Of a stretch of 64,000 nucleotides of DNA, positions 13,921-27,087 are shown one piece after another. Both the position numbers and the translations under genes were made by a program. Each line of letters starts with the position of its first letter. Positions within the stretch are counted from its first letter, which is position 1. A model generated the notes under the pieces. The model did no database searches. It saw only the letters and a list, made by a program, of their open reading frames with translations, and was not told the origin of the DNA. The DNA is from Ciona intestinalis (taxonomy: Eukaryota > Chordata > Ascidiacea > Phlebobranchia > Cionidae), in the NCBI RefSeq assembly GCF_000224145.3, contig NC_020170.2, forward strand, positions 1,382,300 to 1,446,299, read 5' to 3'.

Positions 13921-13970
13921 NNNNNNNNNNNNNNNNNNNNNNNNNNNNNNNNNNNNNNNNNNNNNNNNNN
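13921..13970. other. Assembly gap (50 N) with repeated flanks
   Basis: The 3' UTR sequence left of the gap (about 13834-13920) recurs right of it (about 13979-14080) with a few small differences, including ttggtgcgctggtcagtaaa in both. The two contig ends were probably not merged, so the repeat is likely artificial. Confidence 0.8.
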
Positions 13971-14382
13971 AGGATCCCCTTTATAATATTTTTTTGTTTG
14001 AAGCCAATTTACATGGTCTTTTGGTGCGCTGGTCAGTAAATTTGCTTTCGTTTAGTTTATTATGCTTAATGCTGCTAGTAAAATACATTCTGTCCAAAGT
14101 TGTTGGTTTATTGAAACAATTTAGATCGTTTTAAAACTAGAATCAAAGAAACCTTTTCTATTTTTTTGAATATGTATTCAATTGTATAAAAACATCTAAT
14201 AAACTAGGTATAATTATTAATATAAATAGTTTTAAAACATGATGATACTGCATGGGATTGGTAAATAGGATAAGACTAGATTAGCAATAATTTCAGGACA
14301 GTATATCCTATATGTTGCCACACGACCAGCCACTAATATTCATGATTACGAATCGTATATGACTACAAGGTAAAATAAAGTT

Positions 14383-16776
<2,394 letters not shown>

Positions 16777-19676
16777 ATGGAATTTACAGCAGAATGGACT
16801 CTTTTGCACAAGACAAAGTTTGCAAAAGACCAAACTTTAATTTTGGACAACATAATTTCAGACATTATTTCTGGTTTGCAAACAGAGCATTCAAATCTTG
16901 AAGCAGAATCATGGAAAAGTAAAGTTGCATTTGTATTACTAAATATTGGGCTGTGTGGAGAGGGATTGGTCTGCGATGTTAATGAAGCTAATATGTATGT
17001 TACAAGCACTAAAATTGGATGGGAAGTCATTTTTAAGCTGTGTGCCAAACACAAACTATTTAAGATATTTATGAAACATGTAGTTAGACTGCAAGCCGCT
17101 GTTTGTGGTATTGTGTTAAATGCTTTACAAACTTATCTGGAAAAACTTAAAGTTGATAACGAGTTTGTTCCATGTTGTATTTCTGTTGTAGTAGGTTCCA
17201 TATCTGCATTGCACGAGTTGTCATACCATGATACACATTATGAAAATTTGGTCAATGTTGGTGCTCACATTAAAAAATTAATTTCCACTGTTCATTATAA
17301 TATCAAAACACTCGGTTGTTGTGTTTTAACTGAAAAAGATTGTGTTGTTATTAAGGAAGTAACCAAAGATTTTCCAATATCAATATCTTGCCCACATGAA
17401 ATCAAGTTACGTGATGTGTCGAGTATACTTTCGGATCTCGTTAATTTTGGTGGAACTGGAACTGAAATATCCATGAAACACCATATGCAAATACTTAACT
17501 CTGTTGTTGGAAAAGAAAACTCAAATCCTCATGTCATACCCGCTTCTTCACCATTTCATGATGTAATGCAAAATGCTACTGACTTGTTTAGATGCTTGGC
17601 TTCTAAAATTGATGTTGAAAATACCGCTTTAGTAGAGTTGATAAATAAAAGTGAAAAGTTGTGGACAGATGGCAGATCTGCTGTAGAGAATAAAGATCAA
17701 GAAAGAATTTTATCTGTAGATATTCCAGGTGTTGTTCATCAAGTAAAATACATGTTACTTAGTCATGAAGATGCTGTGAAAGGTATTTTACATTGGTTGA
17801 AGTGCACATACAAAGATCATGCATCGGTTAGGATAAGTTTGGAAGCTTTGCATACATACCATACAGCTTTGATAAAACCAGAACATGTAATTTGCCTTTT
17901 TGAAACACTGCACAGTTGCAACAAGCATAGTATGAAAAGTTTTACCGAGAACAATTACTATTCTCTATATCAGCTATTTCTACTTTGGTTTAATTCATTG
18001 AACCCTGAATCCAAGTTGAGCATGTTTCATAATTTTATTCAGGTTGATTCCAGTTTTGATACCACATTATTTTCAATATTAAGTGGTGAAACACAATGTG
18101 CAGTGGAATCTAATTTTCATCGTGAACTGAACATTGTGTTTAACACATTCACATGTAAAAGTGACAAGCAAGATGATGCTGTAATGCAACTAACCGCCGA
18201 CATTTGCTGGCTTGGGCTTGTATCACAAACTAGTTTATTAAAAAAACTCGCCCAGCATAGTTTGTCTCATGAAGACCATTGTGAAGTCATAGCACAAGTT
18301 TTGTACAAACTACCAAACTTGATCAAACTATTGGTCCCAATACATCAAACAAAGTAGTTTTTCTGCATTATATTTTCAAAGAAATTAAACTAAAAGATGA
18401 ATCTGAGCTGACAAATTTGTTCTCATTTTTAAACAAACTTATAAAGCTTTTAAAATCTTCCCCCGAAACAGCTGAAGCGTCAACTCTTTTATGTTTGGAT
18501 TTATTACACACATATATCTTGCCTGGCTTGTTTGAAAAGGGAAACAAACAGAATTTGCCCGTTGCATATTCAGTAAAACTTTGTTACATTTACTTTGAAA
18601 ATGCTTCAAGTGTGCTGTCGTTGTTAGATATTTTGTGTATTACTTATAACTTGGCAAAGAAATTATCTGGTTTTGAACTGGACCAAGATACAAGGTTGAA
18701 AGTTTCAGATTGTTTGGTGCAGTTTGTTGATAAGACTTCTCATCTGTTTTCATCGCAAACTAAACAAGTTACAGCACTTCTAACTTGGTATGATCGTCTA
18801 ATTTCAAGTTTACATTGGAGAGTGCAGTTATATTTAACTCCAATAGCTTCCCACAACAAACACTTTCGAATAAGGTTGCCAAAATTACTTCAAACCATTG
18901 TGAACATACCGGAGGATTTAAAAATTGATCTGATTGATTGTAAAAGTGAAGGAACTGCACTTTTAATGTGGTTACAATGTTTAATAATTAATCCAGGTCT
19001 TCTCCCAATTTCCTACTTAAATATCCAAGATTTGAATTGTGAGCAACAAGATTTGTTCTGTGCAGGATTGATAGTTGCCCTTGCTCAAGTACTTCCATGG
19101 TCTAATGAAAATGAATGGAGAATCCTAATTGATGTTGTGAAGTCACTTATAACAGATTCAGTTCTCCATGTTGCTCTCCCGCTTAATAAGTTAGACTTCC
19201 TTCCATATGTAGACCTCAATGAGTGCAAGGTTCAGCTTGGTATTTGTTATCTTCTACACAGAGTAACTGTGGTTCTCAGTAGTTCATGCTGTCGTTCTTG
19301 GATGACGGTGCAAAATTGGACGCTGTTTTCAAAGTCTTACGCAATAACAGTGAAGTCATTTATTATTAGTTGTAATGATGTTCTGTCTGCAACACTTCAG
19401 CAGTTTATGTTATTCCACTATTTTCAAAACTCCTGTGATTTTCTTGTCTTTATTGAGAGTTTGAACCAGTATAAAAATGGTGGTGAATTTATTTTTGTTC
19501 TGTTGCTGGATCTAGTAAACGAATTTTCTCAAATTTCGAATGAAAATTTGAACACAAGTAATCAGCGTGATGTTTTAAAGTATAAGCTATCCATGCAGTC
19601 GTCAATTGAAACAATTTCAAATCCTGTTGTTGAAAATGCTTTACTAAAAAAGTTATCAACCATACAAATATGTTAA
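16777..19676 (+). CDS. gemin4: Gemin4 (SMN complex), single exon, one frame break
   Basis: Two open frames, 16777-18357 (526 codons) and about 18339-19676, together give about 965 codons; human GEMIN4 is about 1058 and is also encoded in one large exon. The second half aligns well to the human C-terminal half: WYDRLISSLHWRVQLYL, GTALLMWLQC, FCAGLIVALAQVLPWSNENEW and SCCRSWMTVQNW have clear human counterparts. Gemin4 is a helical scaffold of the SMN complex, which loads Sm proteins on snRNAs. Near 18337 the frame shifts by one base: VP reads on as NTSNKVVFLHYIFKEI only in the second frame. A missing C in the GTCCC run would explain it, either an assembly error or a real allele. No credible intron fits there. 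AATAAA lies at 19888. Confidence 0.88.
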
Positions 19677-19887
19677 TACATACTGTTAAAATGAAAATTA
19701 GTTGTTTCTAAACTGCTAATTTTTTGGTTAATACCACTAAGTTAAAAGTTCATTTAAATGCCAAATATGTTAAGCAATTTAGTTTACATTTGGCAGTGTT
19801 ATATGACATGTACTGTTGTCCATTTTTTTAAAATGTCGATACCATAGTGACAGTCCATACACCATTTTTTTTAACACTGAATATGTC

Positions 19888-19947
19888 AATAAAAAGACAG
19901 AATATTTATTTCCACCACATTTATTGCAATTTTCTTTGCTTTTGCAG
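19888..19947 (+). promoter_or_regulatory. Poly(A) signal followed by a lone 3' splice site
   Basis: AATAAA at 19888-19893 should end the Gemin4 message. About 55 bases on, a pyrimidine-rich tract ending in GCAG (19944-19947) makes a strong acceptor with no matching donor in sight. In Ciona, spliced-leader trans-splicing uses such sites and can resolve operons with very short spacers. A 13-codon upstream frame (19955-19996) precedes the next start. Confidence 0.5.
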
Positions 19948-19999
19948 ATTAATTATGCACTGGTTTGATAAATTAAAGTGTAACCACTTGTTATAAAAC

Positions 20000-22900
20000 A
20001 TGTCTTCCCAATATGTGCGTGTATCAACTGAAAGTGATGACAACAATGACGATGAAGCTTTACAACTACATAGTTTGTCTCTCACAAAAGAGAAGCAAGT
20101 TGCCAGCGAAAATGTTGTTTACAAACAAAAAAGAACTGATATTAATTTTTGGAACACAGAATGCATATGTCGATTAATTTCGTTATTTGTTTTAATATTA
20201 ATCGCTCTTGGTTTTGGAATCAGCAGAGTTCCAGTTCATTCGGTTAGTACAAATCCAATTTTGTCTAGTTCGTTTATATTGGACTTTTGGACATTCACAT
20301 TATTTGTCACGAATGTGTAATATCCTTTACTGTTCTATTTGATTATGATTTATAAAAAAAAACTATTCTATATGGTCTTTTTTTATAAAGAAACAGTTTT
20401 GTATTTTATAAAGTATTTATATTAGGTTACTTGTGTAGTTGAGTGTGACCAACATTGTCTCTGTATATTGTAAATAGTGTTGTTTCTAACAATGTATTTA
20501 CAATACTGTAACCTTCATCTTGCATTCATAGTTTCACTCCCACCCTCACACAGAAGAAGAACATCATCATTTATACACAAGTGCTGCTGTAGCTGCAGGT
20601 AATTGGGGGCACCATGAAATGCATTTTCAAGTGAAGTCTTGATTACATCCCCTTTATCATTCAATAAGGTTCAAGGTGTTTTGGGTTTAAACTTGAAAAA
20701 ATGTTTGTTTTTTAATAACAAGTATTTTATTTAATTTAATATAATTTTGAGATTTTATGCTAATAGTTTAGACTTTGGCATTTACTTTTTCGTTTACTTT
20801 TATTTAAGGGTTGTTAGATTATGTTAGTAGTTGAATATTATGGCGTTGCTGGTGCATTCTGTTTTTATAAAGAAACGTTCCTCACAAATTATTAATGGGA
20901 GTTATTCCTATAAATTAGTCTTAATAATATTCCGAATATTATTAGGACTAATTTATTTTGTAAAAATCACCAGGACCATAAAAAAACATATTTTGCCAAT
21001 GGTGGAGAATAAACTAAATGATTTTGTTTAAGGTCAAGCAGAATGTTCGAAAGTTGGTGTTGGTGTATTAGAAGAAGGTGGTAATGCTGTTGATGCGGCG
21101 ATCGCTACTTTGTTATGCCAGGGTGTGGTGGAACCTCATTTCTGTGGAATTGGTGAGTAAGACTTGCGGGGTTGTAATTTATGACGTATTGTTCATTGTT
21201 GTAAAACTTTTTATAAAGTAGGGAACAATAAGTTTTGGTAATAAAGAAAACGTATAGATACTGTTTTGTTTATAACTTATAAGTATGTGTCATAGCACCT
21301 TCTAAGTTACTTTGACTCTTATTTAAGCTTACATTCTATGAAACCGTTTCAAGTCTCAATAAAGTTGTGTATTGACTACATGTAGTTCAATAAATTTCCA
21401 GTCTAAATGCTGATAGCCTTATCAGTATGAGTCTGTCATTTCGGAATGTGTTTACATATTTCACCCCGCATTTCAAAACCTCTCATAATATCATAACTAA
21501 CACTGTATATTTCACATAGGGGGAGGATTTTTCATGACAATTTACAACAAAACAAGCAGAACATCGACTGTAATCGATGCTAGGGAAACTGCACCACAAG
21601 CAAGTACTGCGGACATGTTTGTTGGGAATCAAAAAGCAGTAAAAGGTGGATTATCGGTGGCGATACCTGGTCAATTGAAAGGTTATAGGTAAATTAAAGG
21701 TTCCTTGTTAAGGTTTCTTTTACCATGTCACTCTAAACCCGAGAATTCAAATAAGAATATTTAAAGCCAAATAGCCAACTAATTGTTAACCCAAACTTAC
21801 CCCTTAAGTAAGTTTGTAAGTTTGGGGTTAACCCAAACTTACAAACAGTACCTAGACCATAACTTCTATGTCTGTATCCCGTATGGCTCTTGCCATATAA
21901 ATAAATTTCTTTTTGTTATGGGTTACCCCAATATTATAGAATTAAAATTGTACATTACTGAAATATAAGATGCACTTTCAACAGTGAGCTTATCATTATT
22001 GATTTGTACATTTTATAAAAGTGCTAAATTAAATTTTAAGTCATATCCTGGATTTATTCAATTCAATGTTTATTTCCTCTACAACTTAAATACATTGATT
22101 TTTCCCAAGCAGGAAATTCATTTTATGTAGGAAATTCATATTTTAACTGTCTCCTTTAACACAATGCAGTACCTAAGTAACCTGAATTTATGACAAAATG
22201 AGTTTCACCAATCAAATACGATATTTTTTAAGTTTACTGTATTAATATTATGTGGTAAAGTTTTTTATAATTTAATAATTAAGGCAAGGCAAAAATGACT
22301 AAAATGCAAAATTAGTGATGAGTATTATTTTGTTTTCCCACCCCGGTTTGGAATTTGTCATTTCGGGGTTTTGAACCCCCATCTAATAGACTGTAGCCTT
22401 TATTAAAATACACTGCAAATGGGATGACCAGTTTCAGATAAATAAGATGGTGTGATCTTCTTCCACAGCTACGCATACAAGAAATATGGTGGAGGTGTGA
22501 GTTGGGCTCGGTTGTTTGAACCTGCTATTCATAAAGCTCGTGCTGGTTTCTATGTTTCGGGTGAATTAGCTGCAAAACTAGAGCAAAACAAATTGTCTGT
22601 GATGCAACAATCAACTTTGTGTGAGTTGTATTGTAACAATGACAAAAGTGATGTCATAAAAGAAGGCGAACTAGTAAAAAACACAAAACTTGCCGACACT
22701 TTGGAAAAAGTGAAAAAAAATGGTCATGAAGTATTTTACTCGTCGCCTATGGTTGATCAGTTTGTCCATGATATTAACAAACATGGTGGGATTGTTGGTA
22801 AAGAAGATTTTGTTGACTACACTGTGATCGAACGTACTACACTGCACGTACCACTAACCAACACTGGGTTAACACTCATCGTACCCCCACTACCAGCTGG

Positions 22901-25823
22901 GGGACCCATACTCAGTATTATAATGCGGGTAATGGACAGTTATAAAATTACTCCCAAACTATTCGCTTCAAATAAAGCCCTACACTGGCATCGAGTGGTG
23001 GAATCGTTCAAGCACGCATTCGGCTATCGGACAAGGTTCGGGGATCCAAATTTTAACCCAGGGGTTAACCACCTAGTGTCAAACCTACTTAGCGAGAAGG
23101 GAATTTTAAATATTACGAGTAAAATATTTGACAATCAAACTTTTCCCGATCCTGCTTACTACGGAGCGATGGTGAACAAAGGAAACTTAACAGAGTCATC
23201 CACATCACATTTATCAGTGTTAAGTCCATCCGGGGATGCAGTTTCCGTTACTTCAACGATTAATTACCATTTTGGGTCGTTTGTGATGTCACCAACCACT
23301 GGTGTGTTATTCAACAACGAGATGAATGACTTCAATACACAGGGTAAGAAAAGAAACCAGTAAACCGCATAGCAGATGAACTATATGTTCTGAAATATAA
23401 GATGCACTTTCAACAGTGAGCTTATCATTATTGATTTGTTCATTTTATAAAAGTGCTAAATTAAACTTTAAGTCATATCCTGGATTTATTCAATTCAATG
23501 TTTATTTCCTCTACAACTTATATACATTTAAGACACCACATAGCAGCTAAACACCATATTTTCATGCAGTGAATAAACTTGTTGTTGGAGTATTATATAA
23601 ATACGATAAGTGATAAAGTAATAATTATCTCGTTAAAGGTAAATAGGAAGTTAGCAAAACTATAAGCATAATAAAATTGGCAAATTTGGTTAGAAAAATT
23701 TATATTTTAACTGTCTCCAACACAATAAAGTAACAGTAACAGAGAAACCTGAATTTCCAACAAAATGAGTTTCATAATTTAGAAAAATGTTTATAATTTA
23801 ATAATTAAATTTAATTTTTCATGGAGCTGTTATCCTGTACAGCTACCTAATAGTTCTAAAAACACTACAATATCACCAACACTTAACCACTGGCGTAAAG
23901 TTACAGGGTTGCAGCTGGCTGGGTTGGTTAGGGGTTAGGGGCAACCCTTTGATTTTCTCCAGACTAATAATGTGTAAGGAATTACAACGTTCGACCAAAC
24001 GAAGATGCCATTATTACTGCGAACAAACTTCTGGTTTTTGCAACCCTACCGTTTATTAAAACTTTACGCCTATGCACTTAACAGACAACATTGGAGCAAA
24101 CAAAGTAGAGCCGGGTAAACGACCTCAATCATCAATGTCACCTTGTGTGTTGGTTGATTCCACAACACATCAAGTGGTTTATATATTTGGGGCAGCTGGT
24201 GGGAAACGAATTCCAACTGCTGTGGCCATTTCACTAATAAGGTAAGTAACTCTAGTTACAACATATCTGTCTTTTTATACAAGTAGAAAGTTCGTTTTAA
24301 CTTTTAGCTGTTGTTTAGACTTTAGATTATAGATTATGAGTAAAACACGATTTGTAAACTTTTTAATCTTCTCCCAAACAAAAAATTTGAATAACAATGT
24401 TTCGTATGCCGTATGACGAGAGATTTTTTATAAGATTTACGCAAGATATTGTTTGCCAAATGCTAGGATGTGTAAAAATTTGTTTCGGTAATAGTTACAC
24501 AATGCCTAACTTAACTCTAATTTGCGAAAAGCCTAGTAGATATTTTCGCTGTTTCTGGTAAAATGATGAATGAGTTTATTACCAACAACAACTTAAGTAT
24601 TCCAGCTTCTAGATAATAAACAATGATTAATGATTGGTTATATATTAGATCAACTTAGACATAAATTCCTAGTTTCCCTGATATAGCTAAGTATGATGTA
24701 GTATCCTAGCTTTCCTGAAGACCTATTACCCACAAAGTAACATACTTGGTAACTCGTAACTTATGTTATAAACACAATAGAACTTCTATTGCTTATTTTT
24801 GGGGGGATAATTGCGCCACCGCTGGTACCCCCTAGCTTATAAGCTGAGCGATGTGTATAAAACAAAACACCCGTGTTATAACAACTGTGGTTTTTCAGCC
24901 CTGCAAAGATAAAGTAAGTTACATTCATTCTATAAAGGAATAATTAAAAACTGTTAACATCCCAGGTTGCTTTATTTCGGCACAAATGATTTTGATGATG
25001 CCATACAATTACCACGATTACATCATCGATTGATACCTGATGTGCTGATGTATGAAGAAGAATTTGATCAAAATATTCTTAATCAACTTAGTGCTCTTGG
25101 ACATAAGGTAAGTTATGTAAACATAACATAGTTTAAACCTTATTTAGGCTGCTAAGCTAGCTTTGTGATTAAAATGCATGTCTTGTGGACTGTGGAAATA
25201 TACCTATCCTGTATAATATATATGTTTGTGTGTCATACTGTTTACCTGTCGAGAAACCTTTTGGTATCTGGTATGAAATGTCAAATTGTTTCAAATATTG
25301 AGAATATGTCCGGTGGCTTGGCATAGGGGTTAGTGCGCCTGCTTGTAACCCAGAAGTAATGGGTTCAAGCCTCGTCGCTGCTACTTACGTGCGCGTTTGT
25401 GTCTTTGGGCAAGACACTTAACTATTTATATAGTAAACATTTACCTGCCAAAGCAATAAATTTCTTAAAACAGCTGGCAAGCAATCCAAACCATACAAAG
25501 TCTGAAGTGAATGGTATAAAGAACCACATTGATCATATTCATGCTTACTCTGATGCAAGGAATGAAGGAGCAAAGGCAGATGGTTGGTGAGCTACTAAGG
25601 TGGGTATGTGTGTGACTGGTGGCTTCATGGAAATTTTACAAAACAATTCAACATACATTTTATTAAAAAAAATAAAAAGTTGTAACTATGACTTTTTATT
25701 GTTGGATTTTAAAATTTCAGGTTACACGTAATAAAAATGTTTTTTTTTCTTCTTTTCTAGGTGTTTAAACACACAAAAGTCCTGAAACATTTCAATTTCT
25801 TCAGTCTGCGTGTGAGCAGTTAA
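20000..25823 (+). CDS. ggt: Gamma-glutamyltransferase, type II membrane protein
   Basis: Eight exons, 20000-20242, 20532-20598, 21033-21152, 21520-21688, 22469-23343, 24085-24241, 24966-25107 and 25761-25823, give 611 codons. A cytosolic tail of about 55 residues leads into one membrane helix (LISLFVLILIALGFGI), as in the GGT family. Family sites are intact: GGNAVDAAIA, IDARETAP (the arginine that binds the gamma-glutamyl carboxylate), the auto-cleavage/nucleophile threonine in STSHLSV, NNEMNDF, and PQSSMSP. The enzyme cleaves gamma-glutamyl bonds of glutathione at the cell surface. The last exon codes a short tail, VFKHTKVLKHFNFF onward, that lacks the usual glycine-rich DPRKGGxAAGY-like end; that exon is the least certain. 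It follows Gemin4 closely and may be co-transcribed. Confidence 0.88.
20912..20954. repeat. 43 bp near-perfect palindrome
   Basis: Two 21-base arms (aaattagtcttaataatattc and its near complement) meet at a single C, with one mismatched pair. It lies in intron 2 of the GGT gene. Confidence 0.8.
21967..22205 (+). repeat. Dispersed repeat R3, copy 1
   Basis: It begins gatgcactttcaacagtgag and runs to tcctctacaacttaaataca (about 140 bp); a looser match extends on through gacaaaatgagtttca. It resembles 23395-23780 and, inverted, 28612-28742. It lies in GGT intron 4. No coding potential or clear ends were seen. Confidence 0.6.
23395..23780 (+). repeat. Dispersed repeat R3, copy 2
   Basis: The same 140 bp core as copy 1, followed after an unrelated insert by the same trailing segment (ctgtctcc, acctgaattt, caaaatgagtttca). 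It lies in GGT intron 5, so copies 1 and 2 flank the large fifth exon. Confidence 0.6.
24725..24945. mobile_element. Composite SINE fragment
   Basis: cccacaaagtaacatacttg at the start and aaagataaagtaagttacat at the end match the SINE body, orientated as the tRNA-headed copy at 25312. The middle is disturbed. It lies in GGT intron 6. Confidence 0.55.
25312..25600 (+). mobile_element. tRNA-derived SINE head with a different body
   Basis: The head reads gtccggtggcttggcatagg (box A: TGGCATAGGGG) and further on gggttcaagcc (box B), the two internal pol III promoter boxes. From 25420 on, the sequence differs from the other SINEs here (acctgccaaagcaataaatt, later gatcatattcatgcttactc). It lies in the last GGT intron and makes a chance open frame. 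Confidence 0.6.
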
Positions 25824-27087
25824 AGATATTTATTTTCTTAATTAGTTTTAATTGCTTAGATTAAATAATGAAAGTGTTACTAATGACAATTAAATAATAG
25901 TTTTTATATTTGTAAGTTTTATGTGTCAACCTCCAATATTTGTTTTGGTTGAATATAAAGTATATGCATTGGTGTTGCTTGTGATGTGGTGAAGCCATTT
26001 GGTATGATGATCGATGTGCGATTTGTAAAAATGTTCCTTAGTGCGAAATGTAGTACAAAAAAGAAGCGCTATCGTCTCTGGAATGCCATCTGAATGGCTT
26101 GTTTTTTAACTGAAACTGGTTGCAAACTGTATTGTCAATACTAATTATTCTATCAATGTACTTACGTTTATTTAATCGCTTATTTTTAATAATCATTGTA
26201 CCGGTGATATTTTTATAATTTTATTACGATTAATAAAACACACAGATATATTAGTGGAAGTTAAATGAGACAGCTACATACTTCAATTCCCGAGTTTTGC
26301 TACACATACTTTATGTCAGAGTAACACCAAATGTCACAGACTGAAACACTTTATGGTGAATATCACTTTCATAAATAGGAATGGACATATTAAACGTTGC
26401 ATTTTCAATGATTGTTTTACAGTTAAGTTTCAATAATGACAAGATTTTGTGTATCATTTTGTTGATATAAAATTGAAATGAAATTCTAGTTCGACCTTCA
26501 TCACTGATTAATTTTGGATAGTAGCTTGTTTACTTAAACACGGTGTTATACACAATAATAATAATAGTGCATTATAAGTTGCATAACACAATTCTATAAA
26601 AATTCTACTACGTACCACAATGAAGGTAGAAGGCACTGCTACAATCGAAACACTAACTACACAACTACATACATTTTTTACCATTTTCTGAAATTAGAAA
26701 GTAAGAAATTACAAACAAAAATTATCATTAAAGAAAAACATAATTTTACATTAAATGTACAGTTCACATTATATAGGAAAAATGGTGATTTTTAATTACT
26801 AAAAAGTAACACTTTATAAATGCAACAACTAAATCTACCGTGTTATATGTAAAGCTACCACACAATAATTGGATAATAAATATACATTAGTTAACAATGG
26901 GGTTACATATTTACATACATTATGTACCCTGCAGTGGATCTGACAGGTAAATTTTCAAAGTTGACATTCTACTGTGAGATTTAAGCTGTATTTTATAATA
27001 CCGTATGCTGTGACTAAGTGCTGGGTGCAAGTTAACTTTTGTGTTTTCATGTTTTTAACATTATGATTATTTTACCCTATATAAAAG
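25824..27087. other. Spacer between convergent GGT and SPTLC1-A genes
   Basis: AT-rich sequence with no open frame of note and no recognised repeat. It should hold the 3' UTRs of both genes, since they converge here. Confidence 0.5.

Noticed and set aside
25399-25590. 63-codon frame in the last GGT intron
   Set aside because: It is made of SINE sequence and begins at a TTG, not an ATG.
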